Below, piece after piece: positions 58,216 through 64,000 of a DNA stretch of 64,000 nt. How positions within the stretch are numbered: the stretch's first letter is position 1; each line of letters opens with the position of its first letter. Under the pieces are notes generated by a model. The model searched no databases, was not told where the DNA came from, and was given only the letters and a program-made list of their open reading frames with translations. The DNA is from Capsicum annuum (lineage: Eukaryota > Streptophyta > Magnoliopsida > Solanales > Solanaceae). Location of the stretch: NCBI RefSeq assembly GCF_002878395.1, contig NW_025861174.1, positions 1 through 64,000 of the forward strand, written 5' to 3'. Made by a program: the position numbers and the translations under genes.

Positions 58216-60486
58216 TGAAACATCTAGGGTTTTACCCTTAGAAAATTTCTTAGAATTTTGTTCTCTTGACCCAACATAACTCATGGGTATGTGCTGTGTG
58301 TTTCGGGTACAAGCGGTATGGTCCAATTATATACTGACTATTGTTAGTTGGTGGGATAGTTTTTTTCACTAGAATGGGTAAGACTTAGCGGTATGAGTCA
58401 TAAGGCTTGGTATGAATTCCATTAAGTACTCGCATGGTGTGCAGTGTTTAATCCTCTTGGTATTTCATTCTGCCAAGTATACGGGTCATTGGTACGGATT
58501 ATATGTTGTGGTTATGACTCATTTGGATGAGTCATATACTGGACAATATTTAATCATAAGGTAAAGGGTTAGATATAAGTGGTGGGTACCAATCTTATAT
58601 GAGGGTACGACTCGTATGGGTCAGTCGTATCTAGGTAATGAGTTTTTAAGGGCTTTAAGTCGGGATACTCTGGACATTTCCCTAGCTACACTAACTAGGT
58701 CCCACGACTTCAAATATACTTAGGAGGTTATTTTCCATATTATTATATTCATTAACACTTAGAAACTATTCCAAAGCACTCCATAATTCTCTCAAGAATA
58801 TTTGGGGCAAGAAGGCTAGGGTTTCATCTTAAGGATTTCTTTGAGGCTTGCTTTGGTGATCTCTTTCCATGAGTTCTTTGATAAAAGGCATGATTCTTTT
58901 CCCTCATGGTAATTTCAATTAAAGACATGGTTTTTATGGTTGATTTCATGTTTTACTATATCATGATTTTGATTTCCAACTATTATTTTGGTGTTTCGAT
59001 ATTAAATGCTTGGTTATGGTTTCCTATAGTTTAATTATACTTTTATATGCATTAATGGTGGTTTTTGATAATTTGATTGCATGGAAATGGTATAATGGTC
59101 TTTGGAATTGCTTTTTGTTATATTATGCCTGAAGGTGTTTAAGAAAATGTTTATAAAGATATGGTCAATGCATTGAATTCTTTTAATGGAACTCTTGCAT
59201 ATTTTACACTTTTTAAAGGAATTATACAAGGTTTAAATGGTTTGAAAAGGCTAAAGGCTAAATGGCTATGCTTGTGGAGAACATAAAAGTCTCCCTAGTG
59301 GTTAAGTATATGGCAAGGACACTTGAAAGTCTCCTTAATCGAAATGGTTTGGCTATGGATATTACTTGCAAGTAATCGGATTGTATGATGTACCTCTAAT
59401 ATTGGACTTGGTTAATAAAATGCTAAATAGATTTGGTTACGGTTTTAAATTGGCATTAAAAGTGGGGTGTATAGAGAAGTCGTGGAAGGTGGCGGTCTCG
59501 GGGGACCAAAATTGGAAACTCGTATTTGATGATATGAGGATTTGTCTTAGTGGACCATGTGCATGATGTCACATTATTGGGGATGTACCAGTAATCCTAT
59601 AGGATATTTCCCTGTTCGTGTGGCTACATGCACTAGGGCCCTTTCAGCTGGGGGAACTAAACCAATATAGCCCATGGGTGGCTTATAACGGCCAAGATAA
59701 ACTGCCCAGGTAAATGGTTTTAAATGCATGCTAAACCTTGTTCCATTTCTCGGTACTTATATATGTATGGTTGTATGTATTATGGATGGTTTTACATGGT
59801 TTTATAACTCGCATTATTTTATCCTTATACTAAGATTCATACTAGTAGTCACTCGTTAACACGATCTACTAATGGTTGTATCTCTACGCTAGGCAAGAAC
59901 CAACCATTCTACTTCTCTTGTTTATCTCACAGATTAGATAACAACATTTGGACCAAAGTAGTGAGCGTTCATCCTTCTTAAAGGCATCACTTCAAGTTAT
60001 GGATTTCTTTAGACACTTTTCCTTTATTTTTTATACTAGTTTCGGCCATGGTTGGGGGCATGTCCCAATTGGATTTATTTACTCTTTTGGATAGAGGCTT
60101 TGTGGTACTTTTGGGGGTTGGTATTTGTAGGATTGCTATTGGTGTTTGTCTTGGCATTGGTATTGGTGTTGGGGCTTACACCCTTGGACGATATTGTTGG
60201 TTGTTCCATTATATTTCATTTTGGGATTAACTTTATTATGGTTTGGTATTCTCATTAATTATGGTCTGGTTTATGAACTATGGATTGGTTTGCTATGGTC
60301 AGGCGGTTGGTGTGGCATGGTTGAACCTGATTAGGTCAGCAATGGCTATGACCCTATCTAGAGTCTTAATGAGAATATTTATGCTATCTTGATATATGTT
60401 TGAAATTAAGCCCATATAAGGTTGAATATAGGTGGTTGGGTTAGGTAACAGGGGGCGGTCCCCGGTCCTAGTTGAACTTGGAATGC
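58216..60486 (+). repeat. Family A 3' LTR, plus copy (2,271 bp, cut by D)
   Basis: It starts tgaaacatctaggg and aligns in reverse orientation with the LTRs at 5439-7855 and 51976-54401. The last ~50 bp are missing because family D starts at 60487. The overlapping hydrophobic frames at 60048-60334 are chance products of G+T-rich LTR sequence. Confidence 0.83.
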
Positions 60487-62130
60487 TGTAAGACCCCACA
60501 AAGTTCCCTCGTAGTTTAAACCTTGGATGCATGTCGAATGAAGTGTAATTCTGGTACTAAGAGATCTAGAAAGGACTCCCTAATATATTTCTGTTTTAAC
60601 CTTGTGGAAATTTCCAAAAAATAACTTTCTATGAGTGGGAAATTGAGTTAGGTTTCCAATGATACAAATTTCGTCAAAATCCAGTATCGGGGTGAGAAGT
60701 TATGGCCGTTTTCCTAAGCGTTGTCGAAATCGCCCAGGTTTGATAGTCGATCAGAATGACCGTCAAGTCTTCCATGGACTATCGATTTCCACGTCAAACC
60801 AAGGAAATGACGTTTTTTCTAGCCATAGTGCGACGGTTAAAATAGTGAACCACCAGAAATTCGATGCACCATCGCGTTAACCGTCAAATTGAGGCAGTAT
60901 GTCCTCATCCTGGGCCTCGTGTGGTGGATGATCTGGTGGACCATTGTTCTGACCGTCGCATTGATTCAATGTGTTCCATTTTTAGCCATCGAGCGATGGA
61001 CGATCTAGCGGACCATCAAACTTCCGACGGACCATCATTTCAACCATCGCAGACCTTGATCAACAATTTTTAACTCATTTTTAAAAGGGTATTTTGGTCT
61101 TTTCTACTCCTTTAAACCCTTATACATGTTCTAAATGAACCAGCTGGCCACATTTGCTCATCTCTAACACTTAAAGGCTAGGGTTTTCTCCTACAAACCA
61201 TATCAAAGCAAGAATTCATCCCCAAGAAATCAAAGAAATCACCAAAGATTGTGTTAGTGAGTTAAGAATTGAATCTCCCAAGTTCAAAGACTTCAAGGAA
61301 CCCTCTCCTAAGAGTAAGAAGAGGAAGTTTAGAGGAAACTTGTTCATCCAATCTCCTAATCTAAGGCATGTAGAATTATGAACAAGGGTAAACCTTTCAC
61401 CATTGTGCCCAAAAGGCTTTTTTACATCATGATTTTCCTGAAATCAATGAGGTTTTACATGAAATTGAATTGGTATTTTTCACCCATTATTATTGAATAC
61501 ACTATCTTGATATTCCCCAAGAATTAAGTGTCAAATGGCATGTTTTTTGCTCCATGAGAAGTTAATATTTTCAATGTTTGAGATATTGAAGCATATGACT
61601 AAATTGACACTTGAGATAAATTGATGAAATTCCTAGATTTCCATATTATTTATAAATTTATATGCTATATATTATGCTTTTGATGAGATTTAACTTAACA
61701 TTTAACTATGTGTTAGAAAGTCCTATTTGAGACTAGTGAATTAATGAAATCTTGTACTATAAGCCCCCATGATTTGAGTATTCTTAGTTGATTGAGAAAT
61801 CAATTGACCTAATGGTCCTTGTGCTTTGAAACCCACTTCACTCTATGAGATTATTGATTTGATCATTGTGTTAGTGGTGAACCATGAGATTATTCTAAAA
61901 GTGGATTTTTATGGGATGAGCGTAAATAATTAAAGGGAGTAGTATTTAGCACCGAGCGGGTAAGTCACTATGGTTTCTTACCACAAAACTATGTGCCACC
62001 ATAGGTTGGGCCTGAGGATGAGTTTATGATGATTATGATTGGGCCCTAGGCCGAGTTTCATTTTGTAATCACTACACCTAGGTTATACTCCCAGGCAAGA
62101 GTTTGACGCTTGTCCCCAACGTTGGGTCTC
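60487..62130 (+). repeat. Family D 5' LTR and deletion junction
   Basis: It begins TGTAAGACC. It carries the conserved core at 60645-60707, then a run of gaccatc / gaccgtc words at about 60730-61060. The sequence is non-coding to about 62130, where integrase starts abruptly, so the LTR end, leader, gag and RT are deleted somewhere before that point. Confidence 0.75.
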
Positions 62131-63440
62131 TTCCTTAGGAGGATAAGTTGTGTGTTGCGTGTGTTTATCATTTGAGGCTGAGGGTTTTGGCTGAACTGCA
62201 TGGCGCGCGTTATTTCATTAATCCCGGTACTACACAGATGTACCGCGACTTACAGGAAATCTACTGGTGGAATGGTATAAAGAAGGACATAGCCAAGTTT
62301 GTAGTGAGGTATGTAACGTGTCAATAGGTTAAGGTAGAGCACCAAGGAACTGGTGGCATGATGCAAGAATTTAGTATACCTACATGGAAGTGGGAAGCGG
62401 TGAATATGGACTTTGTGACCAGATGGCCTCTTTCACATCGTCATCATGACTCTATTTGGGTTGTTGTGGATAGGTTGACAAAGTCCGCACATTTCTTTCC
62501 CATGCATACTTCTTATATGGCTGAGGATTATGCTAGATTGTACATTCGAGAGTTGGTTAGGCTGCATGGAGTCCCCTTGTCGATTATTTCGAATAGGGTT
62601 ACTCAGTTTACTTCTTAATTTTGGAAGGAATTTCAATAGGGTCTTGGTAACCAAGTTTTCTTGAGTTACTCATTTCACCCGCAAGTAGATGTCAGACTGA
62701 GAGGACCATTCAGACCCTGGAGGAAATGTTAAGGGCGTGTGCTCTTGATTTCAAAGGTAGTTGGGATGAGCATTATCTATTGATTGAGTTTTCCTATAAT
62801 AATAGTTTCCATACTAGCATTGAGATGGCACCATTTGAGGCCTTATATGGTAATAGGTGTAGATCGCCCATGGGTTGGTTTAAAGTGGGTGAGGCGGCCG
62901 CGATTGGAGCTGATACAGTGTTTGAAGCTATAAAGAAAGTAAAGCTGATTAGAGAAAGTTTGAAGATGGCTCAAAGTCGTCAAAAATCTTATGCCGATGT
63001 GAGGAGGAGAGATCTTAAGTTTGAGGTGGGTGATTGGGTTTACTTGAGGATTTCACCCATGAAAAGGGAAAAAAGATTTGGTAAAAAAGGGAAGTTGAAA
63101 CCTCGTTATGTTGGCCCGTATTGAGTTTCCCTCAGAGTTGTCGGTCGTTCACCCTATCTTCCATGTCTCCATGCTTAAGAAGCATATTGGTGACTCTATT
63201 ATGGTTGATCCTTCAGAGAGTATCAATATTTAGGATAGTCTTTCCATCGATGAGATTTAGAGATCGTAGATTTGCAGATCTGTAGATTCTAGAACAAAGA
63301 AGTTCCCTTGGTCAAGGTTTTGTGGCGGAACCAATTTGTTTAGGTTGTTACTTTGGAGGCAGAAGAAGACATGTGAGCCAAATACACGCACCTCTTTTCC
63401 GCGAGTTCAGATCAATCCGAAGGTACTATTCTTCTTTAAT
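62131..63440 (+). pseudogene. pol: Family D pol: integrase and chromodomain-like tail
   Basis: It starts in the linker (LAELHGARYF, 62190) and zinc module (YWWNGIKKDIAKF; a Gln-to-stop change follows CQ at 62322). The core frame 62358-62618 holds NMDFVTRW and RLTKSAHFFP. The second catalytic Asp is Asn (IISNRVTQF, codon 62592-62594). A frameshift near 62680 destroys the Glu region. The frame 62726-63124 (132 codons) is open: LIEFSYNNSFHTSIEMAPFE, GDWVYLRISPMKR, LKPRYVGPY. A small deletion then fuses GPY to EFPSELSVVHPIFHVSML. The tail ends at TAA 63437-63439. Confidence 0.82.
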
Positions 63441-63570
63441 TCAGCCCTTCTTATCTAAAGCTGTGTCCATTTTTGTTTGAGTTCTTGCAATATCCGGAGT
63501 GGTCATGAGTTTAGAAAGATCTGGAACTGTTCAGTAATTTTTCAGCTATGTGTACTCCTAGCCTAACTAG

Positions 63571-63607
63571 AAATATTCGAGGACGAATATTCCCAAGAGG
63601 GAGATAT
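63571..63607 (+). other. Family D pre-tract hairpin and polypurine tract
   Basis: The arms atattcg (63573-63579) and cgaatat (63584-63590) enclose the loop agga, followed by aagagggagatat at the LTR border. Confidence 0.75.
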
Positions 63608-64000
63608 TGTTAGACCTTGCAAAGTTCCTTCGCAGTTTGAACCTTGGATGTGTGTCAAATAAAGTATAATTCTGGCCCTAAGAGATTGAGAAAGGAATCC
63701 CTAATTGATTAGTGTTTAAACCTTGTGGAATTTTCCTAAAAATGACTTCCTATGGTGTAGGAAATTGAGTTAGCTTTCCAACGATACCAATTTCATTGAA
63801 ATCTTGTATCGGGGTGAGAAGTTTTGGCCGTTTTCCTAAATGTTGTCGGAATCGCCCAGGTTTAATGGTCGATCAAACAGACCATCAACTCTTCAATGGA
63901 CCATCGATCTTCCGATCAAACCAAGTCAGTGACTCCTTTTTCTAGCCATCGTACGACGGCCAAAATAGTGAACCACCAAAAATTCAATGCACCATCGCGT
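63608..64000 (+). repeat. Family D 3' LTR (first 393 bp)
   Basis: It aligns with 60487-60880, including the conserved core (63766-63828) and the start of the gaccatc array, and continues past the window edge. Confidence 0.85.

Larger units (their letters stand above)
54656..60486 (+). mobile_element. Family A element, plus strand, 5'-truncated
   Basis: It starts inside the protease region at about 54656 (no gag, leader or 5' LTR) and runs through RT, RNase H and integrase to a 3' LTR at 58216. The LTR is cut at 60486 by family D, about 50 bp before its normal end. Confidence 0.85.
60487..64000 (+). mobile_element. Family D Ty3/gypsy element (runs off the window)
   Basis: The 5' LTR starts tgtaagacccc at 60487 and a second LTR starts tgttagacctt at 63608; these share over 380 bp of similar sequence. 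The interior is reduced to integrase (62131-63440). The five bases before it (aatgc) are the candidate target duplication, whose partner lies outside the window. Confidence 0.82.

Noticed and set aside
60048..60334. Overlapping hydrophobic frames that look like membrane segments
   Set aside because: They are a product of G+T-rich LTR sequence in three frames; homologous LTRs at 5439-7855 and 51976-54401 do not keep them.
1..64000. Endogenous plant pararetrovirus
   Set aside because: All RT regions are followed by gypsy-type integrase or LINE domains and are flanked by LTRs; no movement-protein or coat-type gene was seen.
1..64000. Host protein genes, tRNA or rRNA genes
   Set aside because: No conserved host domain, intron pattern with splice sites, or RNA gene signature was found; the Met-tRNA matches are only primer binding sites.

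Overview
This window is nuclear DNA of a flowering plant. It is made almost entirely of old, nested long terminal repeat (LTR) retrotransposons of the Ty3/gypsy chromovirus type, plus one LINE. Solanaceae is the likeliest source (pepper, tomato or tobacco group), judged from the AT-rich LTRs of about 2.1-2.7 kb, the initiator-Met tRNA primer sites and the chromodomain-like integrase tails; this is an inference without a database search. I found no host gene, no RNA gene and no CRISPR array. Every coding region is broken by stops, frameshifts or deletions, so I annotate them as pseudogenes. Reading frames above 60 codons on the strand opposite to each pol gene are shadows.

Layout. (1) 1-30135, minus strand: family A, arranged LTR - interior A1 - LTR - interior A2, with A2 split by a younger insertion. 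(2) 8390-25979, minus: family B, inserted into the integrase tail of A2 with a 5-bp target duplication GACCA at both outer edges. It has three LTRs and two interiors, so it is a tandem array formed by recombination after insertion. It contains a 100-N assembly gap at 11779-11878. (3) 31620-40053, minus: family C, with a truncated 3' LTR. (4) 40725-49008, minus: family F, with large internal deletions; its right LTR is interrupted by a 5'-truncated LINE at 43808-47077. (5) 49009-51975, minus: family E, interior only. (6) 51976-54655, minus: a family A LTR plus a short pol tail. (7) 54656-60486, plus: a 5'-truncated family A element. (8) 60487-64000, plus: family D, inserted in the LTR of the previous element and running off the window.

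How the parts relate. Where still present, the interiors run in the order gag, aspartic protease, reverse transcriptase, RNase H, integrase, chromodomain-like tail. Catalytic residues have often been lost by changes that look like deamination of methylated cytosine (Cys to Tyr, Asp to Asn, Glu to Lys, Gln to stop). The most interesting signal is not coding. Most of these families share three cis elements at equivalent places: a roughly 60-bp core near the LTR start followed by a family-specific short-repeat array, a stem-loop leader just after the primer binding site, and a small hairpin just before the polypurine tract whose two arms change together between families.
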